A stretch of DNA of 64,000 nt from Kordia antarctica (GTDB taxonomy: Bacteria > Bacteroidota > Bacteroidia > Flavobacteriales > Flavobacteriaceae). The position numbers and the translations under genes are program-made. Where the stretch lies: the NCBI RefSeq assembly GCF_009901525.1, contig NZ_CP019288.1, forward strand, positions 2,261,501 through 2,325,500. Direction: 5' to 3'. Below are positions 20,131 to 29,936 of this stretch, one piece after another (position 1 is the stretch's first letter; every line of letters begins with the position of its first letter). Below the pieces are notes generated by a model. That model saw only the letters and a list, made by a program, of their open reading frames with translations, was not told the origin of the DNA and did no database searches.

Positions 20131-21816
20131 TTGAAAAAATCATCATTACATATTCTTCTTTCGTTTTTTTTACTTTTTTACTCTTCATTTATGAACAGTC
20201 AAACATTAAAGGTAAAAGGAAGCACAGCTGATGAGCAACAAATTATTGATGTAACTAATTATAAGCAAGCGCACGAAAATATAAAATCTATTGTAGATGA
20301 ATTGAATTATTTACAGAAATCGTTTTTTAATGTTGGTTATTTTGATGCTTCATATTCCAAAGTTTTAAAGATTAATGATTCTACCTATCAAAGCACCTTC
20401 AAACTGAATACAAAATATACTTCTTTAAAGGTGTCTTATAATAAGGACAAAATCGACGGAAGTCTACTTAGTGCATTTACTTTTGATTATACAGATACAC
20501 ATTTTAATATCGCGCCAGAGAATTTGACACCTTTTTTAGAAGCACTGATTGAGAATTTTCAAAATACTGGAAATCCATTCGCGGAAGCGCAACTTAAAAA
20601 TATTAGCAAGAAAGGCGCTATTGTTTTTGCAGATTTAGATATTGAAGTTATTAAAAAGCGTCGTTTGGACAAGATTGTAATTAAAGGATACGAGAAATTC
20701 CCAAAAGCATATACCAAACATTATTTACGGTTGACCTCAAAAGTGTTTAATAAGGAAGAAATTACAAAACAAACGAAACGCATAGATCAATTGCCTTTTG
20801 CGCGTCAAATTAAAGACCCAGAATTGTTATTTACAAAAGACTCCACTACCTTATATGTATACATTGAAAAAGTGAAGAGTAATTTTTTTGATGGTTTTAT
20901 TGGATTTAACTCAGATGAAGATACCGGAAGTTTGAAATTAAATGGATATCTCGATTTGAAATTAGTCAATAATTTGAATGCTGGTGAACAGTTTAATATT
21001 TTATGGAAGAATGATGGAAATAAGCAAACTAAGTTTTTAGCAGATTTGAAGATTCCATATATTTTTAATTCTCCTATCGGGATTAATGCCGCACTCGATA
21101 TTTTTAAGCGCGATTCACTTTTTACAACTGTAAATACTACTTTTAAAGCGTTTTATCAGATTAATCAAAATAATCAAGTTCATATTGGAATTCAACAAAC
21201 TGAATCTAATAATCTTTTAGATGATAACACAAATACGGCAATTGACGATTATAAGAGTTTTTTCACTACTGTTGGCTATACTTTTGCAAAAAGAAATAAT
21301 AATTTTAATCTTTTTCAAGATAAAGTTATTGTCAGTTTAGAAGGACAACTTGGAAGTCGTAAAAATGATTCAGAAAAGAACGAACAAACAAAGTTTTCTT
21401 TTACTGGAAATTATTTATGGCAATTGAACAATCGGAACTTTATTTATGTAAATAATACATCTGAAGCATTAATTTCTGACAAATATTTAACCAACGAAAA
21501 GTTACGTTTAGGAGGAATTCAGTCGATTCGCGGATTTAACGAAAATAGCCTTGAAGCTACACTTTACAGTACTGTTAACACAGAATATAGATACATTCTT
21601 TCACAAAATTCTTACGTGCACTCCATTATTGATTTCACGTATTTACAAGACGATTTGACGCAAACTGACGTGAAGTTATACGGTTTTGGTTTCGGACTTG
21701 GAATTCGATCAAAATCGGGTCTTTTAAAAATTAATTATGCGGTTGGAAAAACGGATAATTCTTCTATTAAACTATCTGAATCTAAGGTGCATATAAGCTT
21801 GTCAACTTCCTTTTAA
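20131..21816 (+). CDS. Omp85-family outer membrane barrel protein
   Basis: A 561-residue protein. The start is TTG at 20131, chosen because it alone includes the signal peptide KKSSLHILLSFFLLFYSSFMNSQ. The next ATG is 59 bases later and would remove it. After an N-terminal region there is a POTRA-like module (about 185-245: KRRLDKIVIKGYEKFPKAYTKHYLRL...). A C-terminal beta barrel contains LRLGGIQSIRGFNENSL, the conserved barrel motif (GG...RGF) of BamA, TamA and FhaC proteins, and ends in Phe as barrel proteins usually do. It is shorter than BamA, with perhaps only one or two POTRA domains. Role unknown; insertion or secretion of an outer-membrane partner is inferred from family. It precedes a SusC gene by 113 bases. 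Confidence 0.8.
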   Translation: MKKSSLHILLSFFLLFYSSFMNSQTLKVKGSTADEQQIIDVTNYKQAHENIKSIVDELNYLQKSFFNVGYFDASYSKVLKINDSTYQSTFKLNTKYTSLKVSYNKDKIDGSLLSAFTFDYTDTHFNIAPENLTPFLEALIENFQNTGNPFAEAQLKNISKKGAIVFADLDIEVIKKRRLDKIVIKGYEKFPKAYTKHYLRLTSKVFNKEEITKQTKRIDQLPFARQIKDPELLFTKDSTTLYVYIEKVKSNFFDGFIGFNSDEDTGSLKLNGYLDLKLVNNLNAGEQFNILWKNDGNKQTKFLADLKIPYIFNSPIGINAALDIFKRDSLFTTVNTTFKAFYQINQNNQVHIGIQQTESNNLLDDNTNTAIDDYKSFFTTVGYTFAKRNNNFNLFQDKVIVSLEGQLGSRKNDSEKNEQTKFSFTGNYLWQLNNRNFIYVNNTSEALISDKYLTNEKLRLGGIQSIRGFNENSLEATLYSTVNTEYRYILSQNSYVHSIIDFTYLQDDLTQTDVKLYGFGFGLGIRSKSGLLKINYAVGKTDNSSIKLSESKVHISLSTSF

Positions 21817-21878
21817 CATTCGTTATAACGTTACTTTTCTCAGACAGCAGTCACTTTTTTCCCTAAAAAAATAGGAAT

Positions 21879-21921
21879 ATTAACATATTATTAAGATTTT
21901 TGGGATAGCTAATTCAAATAA
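21879..21921 (+). promoter_or_regulatory. Conserved SusC leader, copy 1
   Basis: About 43 bases that recur almost unchanged before the second SusC gene at 29884-29927: ATTAACATAT, then ATTA-GATTTTTGG, then ATAGCTAATTCAAATAA, ending 8-9 bases before each ATG. It probably includes promoter and translation signals. The TTTTTGG core resembles a shifted -7 element but does not match TAnnTTTG exactly. Confidence 0.55.
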
Positions 21922-21929
21922 TTAACACA

Positions 21930-24900
21930 ATGAGAACAAAGTTTAATGGAATATTGACGCTTTTGCTGGCGTTAATGGTGCAGCTCGCGCTTGCACAAGA
22001 AAAGACAGTCAAAGGGACTGTTTCCGATGAATCTGGAGTTCCGCTACCCGCGGCCAGTGTAATCGTTAAAGAAACCAATTTAGGTATGTCTACCGATTTT
22101 GATGGAAATTATTCTATCAAAGTAAATCAGGGACAGACTTTAGTATTTAGTTACGTTGGTTATGATAAGAAAGAAATCGTTGTTGGAGCTTTAAGCACTG
22201 TCAATGTATCTTTAAGTCCCAACAATCAACTTGAGGAAGTAGTTATTACTGCTCAGGGAATTAAAAAGGAAAAGAAAGCCTTAGGTTACGCAGTAACCAC
22301 AGTAAACAGTGAAGACTTAGAGCAGAAAGCGGATACTGATATCGGTAAGATATTACGTGGTAAAGCTGCTGGTGTACGTATTACTGGTTCTGGAGGTGTT
22401 TCTGGTAGTGGTTCTAACATCATTATTAGAGGACAATCTTCTATTACAGGTGGAAACCAGCCGTTATTTATTGTAGATGGTGTACCGTTTGATGGTTCAT
22501 CAGGTGGAGCAAACCAGTCTGCAAGTTCAGCTGACTTCCAATCAGGTAACGTAAGTAGTAGATTTGCCGACATCGATCCAAACAACATTGAAAGCGTAAG
22601 TATCTTAAAAGGTTTAAGTGCAACTGCTCTTTATGGTGGTGAAGGTCGTAATGGTGTAATCTTAATTACAACAAAATCAGGGAAAGATGCCAACAAGAAA
22701 ATGGAGGTTACAATTAACCAATCTATTTTCTTTAACAAAATCGTTTTACCAGACTACCAAAATACATGGGGTAATGGTTTCCAAAACGTATACGGAGCAT
22801 TCTTTAGTAACTGGGGAGCTCGTTTTGACAGTCAGGCTACTATTGACAATGCATTTAGAACGTCTATTTTAAACAACTTTAATGTTGAACCATCTGTATT
22901 ATTCCCAGGAAGAACAGATTTAGACTCGCCAACTGTAGCGTACAGACCTTACGATAGTCAAGAAGAATTCTTTAAAACTGGTATCATCAATAGTACTTCT
23001 ATTAATGTTGCTGGCGCACTTTCTGACAAAGGAAGTTTTAATGCTTCTTATGCACACGTAGATGATGAATCATTTATTCCTAACAACAGCTTACGACGTG
23101 ATAACTTCTCTGTAGGTGGAACTTTTAAAATGTCAAATAAGTTTACTGTATCTGGAAAGATCAGTTTAGCTAAAACAGACATTAGAAGTCCTTTCACAGA
23201 TGCATCTACTGGTAGTGACGTAACGTCTTCTACTGCTGGAACTGGAGGTATTGCTTCTATTTGGAATATTCTTTATTTACCACGAAGTGTAGATATTACT
23301 GCACCAAGCCAACATCCTCTTACAGGAGAAAGTATTTGGTATAGAGGTGGAAATGACCGTACAAATCCAGCTTGGGTATTGAATAATACACAAGATAGAA
23401 ATAGTACTGACCGTGTATTTACAAACTTTGTAACTTCCTATGAAGCTGCTGATTGGTTGACAATTTCATACAGATTAGGTTTGGATAGTCAAAATACAAG
23501 ATCAAGACGTGTTATTAATAAAGGTTCTAATGATGGTTTACATCCAAATGGATACTTACAGACAACTTCTGAAAGATTCACTATTTGGGATCATTCAGTA
23601 TTAGCTTCTATTGATAAAGAAATTAATGAAGATTTTGGTATTCAAGCAACTATTGGAGCAACTTCAAAACGTCAACTTTTTGAGCGTGATGGTTCTGAAA
23701 GTAGAGATCAAATCGTATTCGGTTTATGGAATCACTTAAACTTTAGTAACTCTAGTACTATTATAGAAGGAACTGTATTTGCTGATAACAATCAGACGTA
23801 CCAAACATACAGCGAACAAAACAACGTTGCAGTGTATGCTTCTGGTACAGTATCGTACAAGAATTTCTTATATGTAAATGCTACAGCTAGAAACGAATGG
23901 AACTCAACATTAGAGCAAGAAAACAGATCACAGTTTTCTCCTGGTGTTAGTGTATCTTTTATTCCTACTTCAGCTTTCGACGGACTTAGATCTACAAACG
24001 GATTAAACTTCTTAAAGCTTAGAGCTGGTTATGGTACTTCTCCAGGTTTCCCTGGTCCTTATAACACAAGAGGTGTTATTTCTTTAGTACCAAACATTTT
24101 CCAAACTGCTGGAGGAAACGGAACAGTTACAACAGGTGTTCCTAACTTCTTACCAAATCCTGCATTAAAACCAGAATTATCTAAAGAACTTGAATTTGGT
24201 ATAGAAACAAGATTCTTAGACAACAGAGTTGGATTAGAGTTTACGTATTACAGCAGAGATACAGAAGATCAGATTATTCAAAGACCATTAGCTCCTGAAA
24301 CAGGATATACAAGTACATTTACAAACATTGGTAATGTAGTAAACAAAGGTTTTGAAATTTCTTATGACATTACTCCTATCAAAACAGAAGACTTCCAGTT
24401 TAAAATATCAGGAAGTTTTACTAAAAATGAAAGTGAAGTAAAAGGTCTTGATGATGGAGAGCAAATCCTTTACGGAGGTATCTTTTCAACTCCTGCAAAC
24501 GCAGCTATCAACGGACAACCATTAGGTGTTATTTTTGGTGCTAGAATAGCAAGAGATGCTGAAGGTAATCGTTTAGTGAACGAAAACGGATATTGGATTC
24601 AAGACACTGAAAACGGAGTAATTGGTGATCCAAATCCAGATTGGTTTACTACAGTAAACGGTGGTTTTACTTGGAAAAATTTATCATTTAACATGCAATG
24701 GGAATACCAAAAAGGTGGAGACATCTACGCTACTACAGTAGGAGCATTAGTTGGTAGAGGACTTGTAGAAGATACTGATTTTGACAGAACACAAGGTATT
24801 ATATTACCTGGAACACGTCAATCAACAGGACAACCAAATGATATTCAAGTAACAGCTACGGAAGCATATTTTAACAATATTGGTTTCGGAGTTGATGAAA

Positions 24901-25169
24901 TATTAATCTACGACTCAACACATATTAGATTAAGAGAAGCTTCTCTTAGTTACAGACTTCCTAAAAAATGGTTAGATAAAACTCCTTTCGGAACAGTTTC
25001 TCTTTCAGTATCAGGTCAAAACTTATTTGTAAAAGCATTTAACACACCTGATAGCGTAAATTACGATCCTGAATTGAACAGTTTAGGAGTTGGAAACTCT
25101 CAAGGATTCGACTACTTAACTTCTTGGAATTCCAGAAGATACGGTATGAGTATAAAAGTAACATTCTAA
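21930..25169 (+). CDS. SusC/RagA TonB-linked outer membrane transporter
   Basis: A 1079-residue TonB-dependent importer. The signal peptide ends LALAQ (about residue 22). A carboxypeptidase-D-like regulatory domain follows (VKGTVSDESGVPLPAASVIVKETNLG...FSYVGYDKKEI, about 25-100), then the plug domain (GKILRGKAAGVRITGSGGVSGSGSNIIIRGQSSITGGNQPLFIVDGVPF) and a long barrel ending KVTF with terminal Phe. It pairs with the SusD homologue six bases downstream and should form a 'pedal-bin' uptake complex. The substrate is not evident, as no glycoside hydrolase, sulfatase gene or sigma/anti-sigma pair is adjacent. Confidence 0.95.
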   Translation: MRTKFNGILTLLLALMVQLALAQEKTVKGTVSDESGVPLPAASVIVKETNLGMSTDFDGNYSIKVNQGQTLVFSYVGYDKKEIVVGALSTVNVSLSPNNQLEEVVITAQGIKKEKKALGYAVTTVNSEDLEQKADTDIGKILRGKAAGVRITGSGGVSGSGSNIIIRGQSSITGGNQPLFIVDGVPFDGSSGGANQSASSADFQSGNVSSRFADIDPNNIESVSILKGLSATALYGGEGRNGVILITTKSGKDANKKMEVTINQSIFFNKIVLPDYQNTWGNGFQNVYGAFFSNWGARFDSQATIDNAFRTSILNNFNVEPSVLFPGRTDLDSPTVAYRPYDSQEEFFKTGIINSTSINVAGALSDKGSFNASYAHVDDESFIPNNSLRRDNFSVGGTFKMSNKFTVSGKISLAKTDIRSPFTDASTGSDVTSSTAGTGGIASIWNILYLPRSVDITAPSQHPLTGESIWYRGGNDRTNPAWVLNNTQDRNSTDRVFTNFVTSYEAADWLTISYRLGLDSQNTRSRRVINKGSNDGLHPNGYLQTTSERFTIWDHSVLASIDKEINEDFGIQATIGATSKRQLFERDGSESRDQIVFGLWNHLNFSNSSTIIEGTVFADNNQTYQTYSEQNNVAVYASGTVSYKNFLYVNATARNEWNSTLEQENRSQFSPGVSVSFIPTSAFDGLRSTNGLNFLKLRAGYGTSPGFPGPYNTRGVISLVPNIFQTAGGNGTVTTGVPNFLPNPALKPELSKELEFGIETRFLDNRVGLEFTYYSRDTEDQIIQRPLAPETGYTSTFTNIGNVVNKGFEISYDITPIKTEDFQFKISGSFTKNESEVKGLDDGEQILYGGIFSTPANAAINGQPLGVIFGARIARDAEGNRLVNENGYWIQDTENGVIGDPNPDWFTTVNGGFTWKNLSFNMQWEYQKGGDIYATTVGALVGRGLVEDTDFDRTQGIILPGTRQSTGQPNDIQVTATEAYFNNIGFGVDEILIYDSTHIRLREASLSYRLPKKWLDKTPFGTVSLSVSGQNLFVKAFNTPDSVNYDPELNSLGVGNSQGFDYLTSWNSRRYGMSIKVTF

Positions 25170-25175
25170 AAAAAA

Positions 25176-26867
25176 ATGACAATGAAAATAAAACATAACA
25201 AATTATTTTGGTTGCTAGGACTAATACTCGTATTCTCTTGTGAAACAACGGAATTAGATTTACTAGTAGACCCAAATGTACCTACTCCAGAAACATTGAA
25301 TGAAAATGGAAGTTTAAACTTCATTCAGTTTAATCTTGCGGAGTTCTTTGAAGAAGCCACTGAGGCAGGTGCAGAAACTGTACGTTTAGAGTACATGTTT
25401 GACACATATGAAGTAAACTTCAATAATACAAATGTAAACACAGGAGGAATGTGGCGTATTGGATATGCAGATATCCTTAACGAAATTCAATCTTTAGTTC
25501 CAATTGCAACAAATACTAGTAGTCACAGACATTTAGGTGTTGCTAGAATCATTAAAGCTTATACATTGATGACTTTAGTTGACTATTTTGGAGATGTTCC
25601 TTTAACAGAAGCATTACAAGGTGATAGCGGAATCGTTTTCCCTACTGTTGATCCAGCATCAGACGTTTATGAAGCTGCATTTGACGAATTAGACTTAGCA
25701 TTAGCTGATTTTGCTAATATTGATGGAAACACACCTAATTTTAATGATTTATACTTTGGTGAAGACAGTAGTACTTCTATGGATAAATGGACGAAATTAG
25801 CCAATACACTTAAGCTTAGATATTACTTAAACAGAAGACTTATTGACCAAGCTGGTTCATTAGCAGGAATCAATACTATACTTACTGGTGGAAACTTTAT
25901 CACCAGTAGTGCTGACGATTTCACATGGGTATCTGGAACACAAGGTAATCCTCAAAGTAAGCATCAATATTATGTTGAAGAGTATGAAGCTGCAAACACA
26001 GGTGAATATATTCCTAACTACTTTATGTGGGCATTAACCGAAGAAAAAGGTGCTGATGATCCAAGACTAAGATACTACACGTACAGACAAGTTGGAAGTT
26101 TTCCTTCTGATGCTGCTACTTTAGATACAGAAATTAGCTGTTGGAATGATCCAAGACCTGCATCGTATGCACCAATTGATGCAATGCAAGCAGTTCCATT
26201 ACCATTTTGCTCTCTATTTGGAAGAGGCGATGGATATTGGGGAAGAGATCATGCTAATAGTGAAGGTATTCCACCAGATAATGCAAAAAGAGCTACTTTT
26301 GGAGTATATCCAGTTGGAGGTCGTTTTGATGACAATGATGCTTCAAGAATTGATTCTGGAGATGGACTTGCAGGAGCTGGTATATGGCCAATTATGATGG
26401 ATTCTTTTGTATATTTCATGAGAGCTGAAGCTGCTTTGTACTTAGGTACTACTGATGACGCCGCAGCAATGTTAGAGCAAGGAATGAGATCTTCTATGAA
26501 TACAGTAATCGCATTTTTACCAAACCCAGGAGATTTTTCAAATACTTCTGATGCTTCTGACGTTAACTCATATGTAGCTGGAGTTATGTCATCATACATG
26601 GCCGCAGGAAGTGATCAAGAAAGAATGAATATCATTGGTAAAGAATACTGGTTAGCAATGTATGGTAATGGTATTGAAGGGTACAACCTTTACAGAAGAA
26701 CTGGCGCGCCAGGTAATTTACAGCCTACATTACTAGGAACTGGTTCTTTTCCAAGATCATTCTTATATCCAAGTAATACAGTTGATAGAAACTTAAATAT
26801 CAGTCAGAAACCAGGACTTACAGTACAAGTATTCTGGGATAACAATCCAGCAGGATTTATTCAATAA
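25176..26867 (+). CDS. SusD/RagB-like surface lipoprotein
   Basis: A 563-residue lipoprotein. The lipobox LVFSC gives Cys22 as the anchor if translation starts at the first ATG (25176); an in-frame ATG two codons later is equally possible. The TPR-like helical body shows HLGVARIIKAYTLMTLVDYFGDVPLTEAL and DKWTKLANTLKLRYYLNRR, which places it in the SusD-2-like branch of the family. It lies six bases after the SusC gene and should act as its extracellular lid. Downstream it is followed by an accessory lipoprotein in the same operon. Confidence 0.92.
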   Translation: MTMKIKHNKLFWLLGLILVFSCETTELDLLVDPNVPTPETLNENGSLNFIQFNLAEFFEEATEAGAETVRLEYMFDTYEVNFNNTNVNTGGMWRIGYADILNEIQSLVPIATNTSSHRHLGVARIIKAYTLMTLVDYFGDVPLTEALQGDSGIVFPTVDPASDVYEAAFDELDLALADFANIDGNTPNFNDLYFGEDSSTSMDKWTKLANTLKLRYYLNRRLIDQAGSLAGINTILTGGNFITSSADDFTWVSGTQGNPQSKHQYYVEEYEAANTGEYIPNYFMWALTEEKGADDPRLRYYTYRQVGSFPSDAATLDTEISCWNDPRPASYAPIDAMQAVPLPFCSLFGRGDGYWGRDHANSEGIPPDNAKRATFGVYPVGGRFDDNDASRIDSGDGLAGAGIWPIMMDSFVYFMRAEAALYLGTTDDAAAMLEQGMRSSMNTVIAFLPNPGDFSNTSDASDVNSYVAGVMSSYMAAGSDQERMNIIGKEYWLAMYGNGIEGYNLYRRTGAPGNLQPTLLGTGSFPRSFLYPSNTVDRNLNISQKPGLTVQVFWDNNPAGFIQ

Positions 26868-26878
26868 AAAAATAAATT

Positions 26879-27778
26879 ATGAAAAATAAACTATTAAAAT
26901 CATTCATAGTATTAGGTGCTATGGTAGTAGCATTTAGTAGCTGTTCAGATGATGACACATTACCTGTGAAATTTGACGAACTGACAGTTTCTGGAGGCCC
27001 TTACGCATCAGAAATCACTACCAATGGCTCTACAAACGTTAACAAGTTAGACCCAAGTAGCTCAAGCTTCTCTAAAGACTATCAATTAATTTCTCCTGCC
27101 GGAGGAACTGATATCTCTAAAGTTGAAGTATATGTTAGCTTAGTAGGACAAAATATCAATGCTGATGAAGCATTGTTGTTAACTGCTGACGCTTCAAGTT
27201 TCACTTCACCTGCTGACGGAGGATATCCAGAAGCGAATATTGTATTCGATGGTGCAGCAATTATTACTGCTTTAGGAATTGACTCTTCTAATTTAGAAGG
27301 TGGTGATACATTCAATTACAGACTAGCAATAACAAACCCAGGAGGAACATTTTCTGATGTAAGTGCTAACTTTGACAATCAATCAGCTGATCACACATTT
27401 AGTTCTACTGTTGTTTGTATTGCTCCACCACCACCAGGTGTATGGACAATTGATATGCATGACTCTTACGGAGATGGATGGCAGACAGTTGGTAATAGCT
27501 CTGCTCCTATCACTATCACACTAAATGATGGAACTGTATTTCAAGTTGGTTTATGTACTCCTTACGAAGCAAACAATTTTGCTTGTATTAATGAGGCAAA
27601 CGATGGAACTGACACAATTACTATTCCAACAGGAACTACCTCTGCAGATTGGTTTTTCCCTGGAGACAACTATGGCGAAATTTCGTTTGAAATTTATGCA
27701 CCAAGTGGAAACCTTGTAGCTGCTTACACAGGTGGTTCAGCTGCAGGACCAATTGCATTAAACTTATGTAATGAATAA
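26879..27778 (+). CDS. SusCD-associated lipoprotein
   Basis: A 299-residue protein with lipobox FSSC (Cys22) and an acidic start after it (SDDD), typical of surface export in Bacteroidota. The middle region is beta-rich. The C-terminal 120 residues contain GVWTIDMHDSYGDGWQTV, a DSYGDGW motif found in many extracellular bacteroidete beta-sandwich modules, and several Cys (VCIAPP, GLCTPY, FACINE, NLCNE) that could form disulfides. It lies 11 bases after the SusD gene and before a strong terminator, so it is the third member of the locus. It may bind the same ligand as SusD, which is inference. Confidence 0.8.
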   Translation: MKNKLLKSFIVLGAMVVAFSSCSDDDTLPVKFDELTVSGGPYASEITTNGSTNVNKLDPSSSSFSKDYQLISPAGGTDISKVEVYVSLVGQNINADEALLLTADASSFTSPADGGYPEANIVFDGAAIITALGIDSSNLEGGDTFNYRLAITNPGGTFSDVSANFDNQSADHTFSSTVVCIAPPPPGVWTIDMHDSYGDGWQTVGNSSAPITITLNDGTVFQVGLCTPYEANNFACINEANDGTDTITIPTGTTSADWFFPGDNYGEISFEIYAPSGNLVAAYTGGSAAGPIALNLCNE

Positions 27779-27812
27779 AACCAAAAGGTTTTAAAAAATC
27801 ATATAGTATTAT

Positions 27813-27851
27813 AAACTGCCTTTGAAATTTATTCAAAGGCAGTTTTTTTTT
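27813..27851 (+). terminator. Intrinsic terminator after first SusCD locus
   Basis: Perfect 12-bp stem AAACTGCCTTTG (27813-27824) and CAAAGGCAGTTT (27834-27845), a 9-base loop and a T run to 27851. It closes the SusC-SusD-lipoprotein operon. Confidence 0.95.
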
Positions 27852-27915
27852 AGATGAATATTCTTTACTTTCCGCAATCGAAAACTAACGCTAGTTTTCA
27901 AAATGATTAAATGCT

Positions 27916-29562
27916 ATGAAAAATCAGATGAAAAGTAAATTCTTTTTATATACTGCGCTTTTATTTTTTATATCTACAAAAGCTCAAAATACGGTTGGTA
28001 CGCTAACAAATAATGCCGGCACTTATAACGGCTATACATTATTTGCACCTGCAGGACACACCGAAACCTATCTTATAAATAACTGTGGAGAAATTATAAA
28101 TCAATGGTCAAGTACTGTCGCACCTGGAAATGCTGTTTACTTACTAGAAAATGGCAACTTACTTCGTGCTGGAAGAATATCTAATGCAGATGTAAACTTT
28201 GGAGGTGTTGGTGGAAAAGTAGAATTATTTGATTGGGACGGAAATTTACTCTGGGAATACACGTATTCTTCAACAACAGTTTCTCAACATCACGATGTAT
28301 TTCCGATGCCAAATGGAAATATATTAATGCTTGCTGTGAATACCATAACAGAAACAGAAGCAATTCAAGCAGGAAGAGATCCGAACACAATTACACAAGG
28401 AAAAATTTTTAATGAACAAATTCTAGAATTAGAACCTGTTGGAACAAATGGTGCCAATATAGTTTGGGAATGGAATATAAAAGATCATGTTATTCAAGAT
28501 TTTGACGCATCAAAAGATAATTTTGGAGTTGTTGAAAACAATCCGCAACTACTAGACTTTAACTTTTTAGGAAACTCTAATGGAGCTGCAAATTGGTTAC
28601 ATTTTAATTCTATTCAATACAATGAAAGATTAGATCAAATTGTTATTAGCTCAAGATTAATGAGCGAGATTTACATCATTGATCATAGCACAACTACCAC
28701 ACAAGCAGCAAGCAATTCAGGTGGTAATCGCGGAAAAGGTGGAGATTTCTTATACCGTTGGGGAAATCCTCAAGCATATAAAAGAGGAACTGCTAACGAT
28801 CAAAAATTATTTGGACAACATTACCCACATATTATCGCAGATGGATTGCAAGACGCTAGAAAAATCATTGTATTCAACAACGGATTTACTCGTTTACCAA
28901 GTTTCTCACAAATTGATATCATTTCACCTCCTGAAGATTCTGAAGGTGTATATACATATACTGCAGGAACAGCTTATGGACCAGTAACGACTGATTATTC
29001 TTATGTAGATCCAACATTAAATACCAACTTCTATTCAAGAATTCTATCAAGTGGGCAACGATTACCTAACGGGAATACGCTAATTTGTGATGGAGATGAC
29101 GGCTACTTTTTTGAAATAACTCCAAGTGAAGAAATTGTTTGGGAATATGTAAACCCAGTGACACCTACCGGAGTATTATCACAAGGAGACGATCCATCTA
29201 TGACTCCAAACTTATCTTTCAGAGCAATTAGATATGCAACCAATTATCCTGCTTTCTCAGGACGAACGTTAACACCAGGAGCTCCAGTAGAGCAAAATCC
29301 GGATTTATCTGGCTGTACAATTTTGGGTGTTCCAGAATTCGAGAATGAAACCATCACTATTGCACCAAATCCAGTTAAAAATTCATTATCAATATTTAGT
29401 AACTTAGAAATTTATAAAGTGGAAGTCTACTCAATACTTGGAAGGTTAGTTCATTCCTCTCAAAATAAAAATATTGATTTAAGTAAAGAACGTGCTGGTT
29501 TGTATGTTATAAAAATATACACAGAAAATAAAATTCTGACTTCTAAAATTATTAAAGAATAA
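27916..29562 (+). CDS. Arylsulfotransferase-like protein with T9SS sorting domain
   Basis: A 548-residue protein with signal peptide ending STKAQ. The body contains repeated propeller-like strands such as LLENGNLLRAG, GKVELFDWDGNLLWEYTYSSTTVSQHHDVFPMPNGNILMLA, ILELEP...IVWEWNIKDHV, LPNGNTLICDGDDGYFFEI and EEIVWEYVNP. This is the pattern of the PQQ-like beta-propeller arylsulfate sulfotransferase family, including the HHD catalytic-type His. The last 75 residues (IAPNPVKNSLSIFSNLEIYKVEVYSILGRLV...AGLYVIKIYTENKILTSKIIKE) are a type A sorting domain for type IX secretion, so it is probably delivered to the surface or medium. Whether it moves sulfate groups is not proven by sequence. Confidence 0.85.
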   Translation: MKNQMKSKFFLYTALLFFISTKAQNTVGTLTNNAGTYNGYTLFAPAGHTETYLINNCGEIINQWSSTVAPGNAVYLLENGNLLRAGRISNADVNFGGVGGKVELFDWDGNLLWEYTYSSTTVSQHHDVFPMPNGNILMLAVNTITETEAIQAGRDPNTITQGKIFNEQILELEPVGTNGANIVWEWNIKDHVIQDFDASKDNFGVVENNPQLLDFNFLGNSNGAANWLHFNSIQYNERLDQIVISSRLMSEIYIIDHSTTTTQAASNSGGNRGKGGDFLYRWGNPQAYKRGTANDQKLFGQHYPHIIADGLQDARKIIVFNNGFTRLPSFSQIDIISPPEDSEGVYTYTAGTAYGPVTTDYSYVDPTLNTNFYSRILSSGQRLPNGNTLICDGDDGYFFEITPSEEIVWEYVNPVTPTGVLSQGDDPSMTPNLSFRAIRYATNYPAFSGRTLTPGAPVEQNPDLSGCTILGVPEFENETITIAPNPVKNSLSIFSNLEIYKVEVYSILGRLVHSSQNKNIDLSKERAGLYVIKIYTENKILTSKIIKE

Positions 29563-29936
29563 TCTAGCGTTTAAAACACAATGTTTGGAAGTTGCCTTCT
29601 AAATGTGAACAAAACTCACTAAATCAGCATTTTTTAGTGCTTGAATCATTGAGTTTTTAACATTATCACAAAAAATAACTACAAAGCGCGCGTTTCAAAT
29701 TCAGTATTTTGCTAATCCGTTAAAATATTTAACAAAAATATACTATTCTAATAAATAGGGCTTTTTTGACCACACATTCCCCTCATTTCTAAACGTATAC
29801 CTATGTTTATTAGCTCAAAATAAACGTTGCTTTAAAAAAAAACTTCACTTATTAAATGATTTTTAAGAAAAAAAAATTGGATTATTAACATATAATTAGG
29901 ATTTTTGGCAATAGCTAATTCAAATAAATTAAAAAA
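29563..29936. other. Intergenic region before second SusC gene
   Basis: 374 bases without a supported gene. The first half is AT-rich with no clear terminator after the arylsulfotransferase gene. The last 55 bases hold the conserved SusC leader (29884-29927). Nothing else is seen. Confidence 0.7.
29884..29927 (+). promoter_or_regulatory. Conserved SusC leader, copy 2
   Basis: Near-identical to 21879-21921 upstream of the first SusC gene, with only a few substitutions and one added base, and the same distance to the ATG. The first residues of both proteins (MRTKF-GILTL-LAL) are conserved as well, so a block of leader plus signal-peptide code has been kept or copied. Confidence 0.55.
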
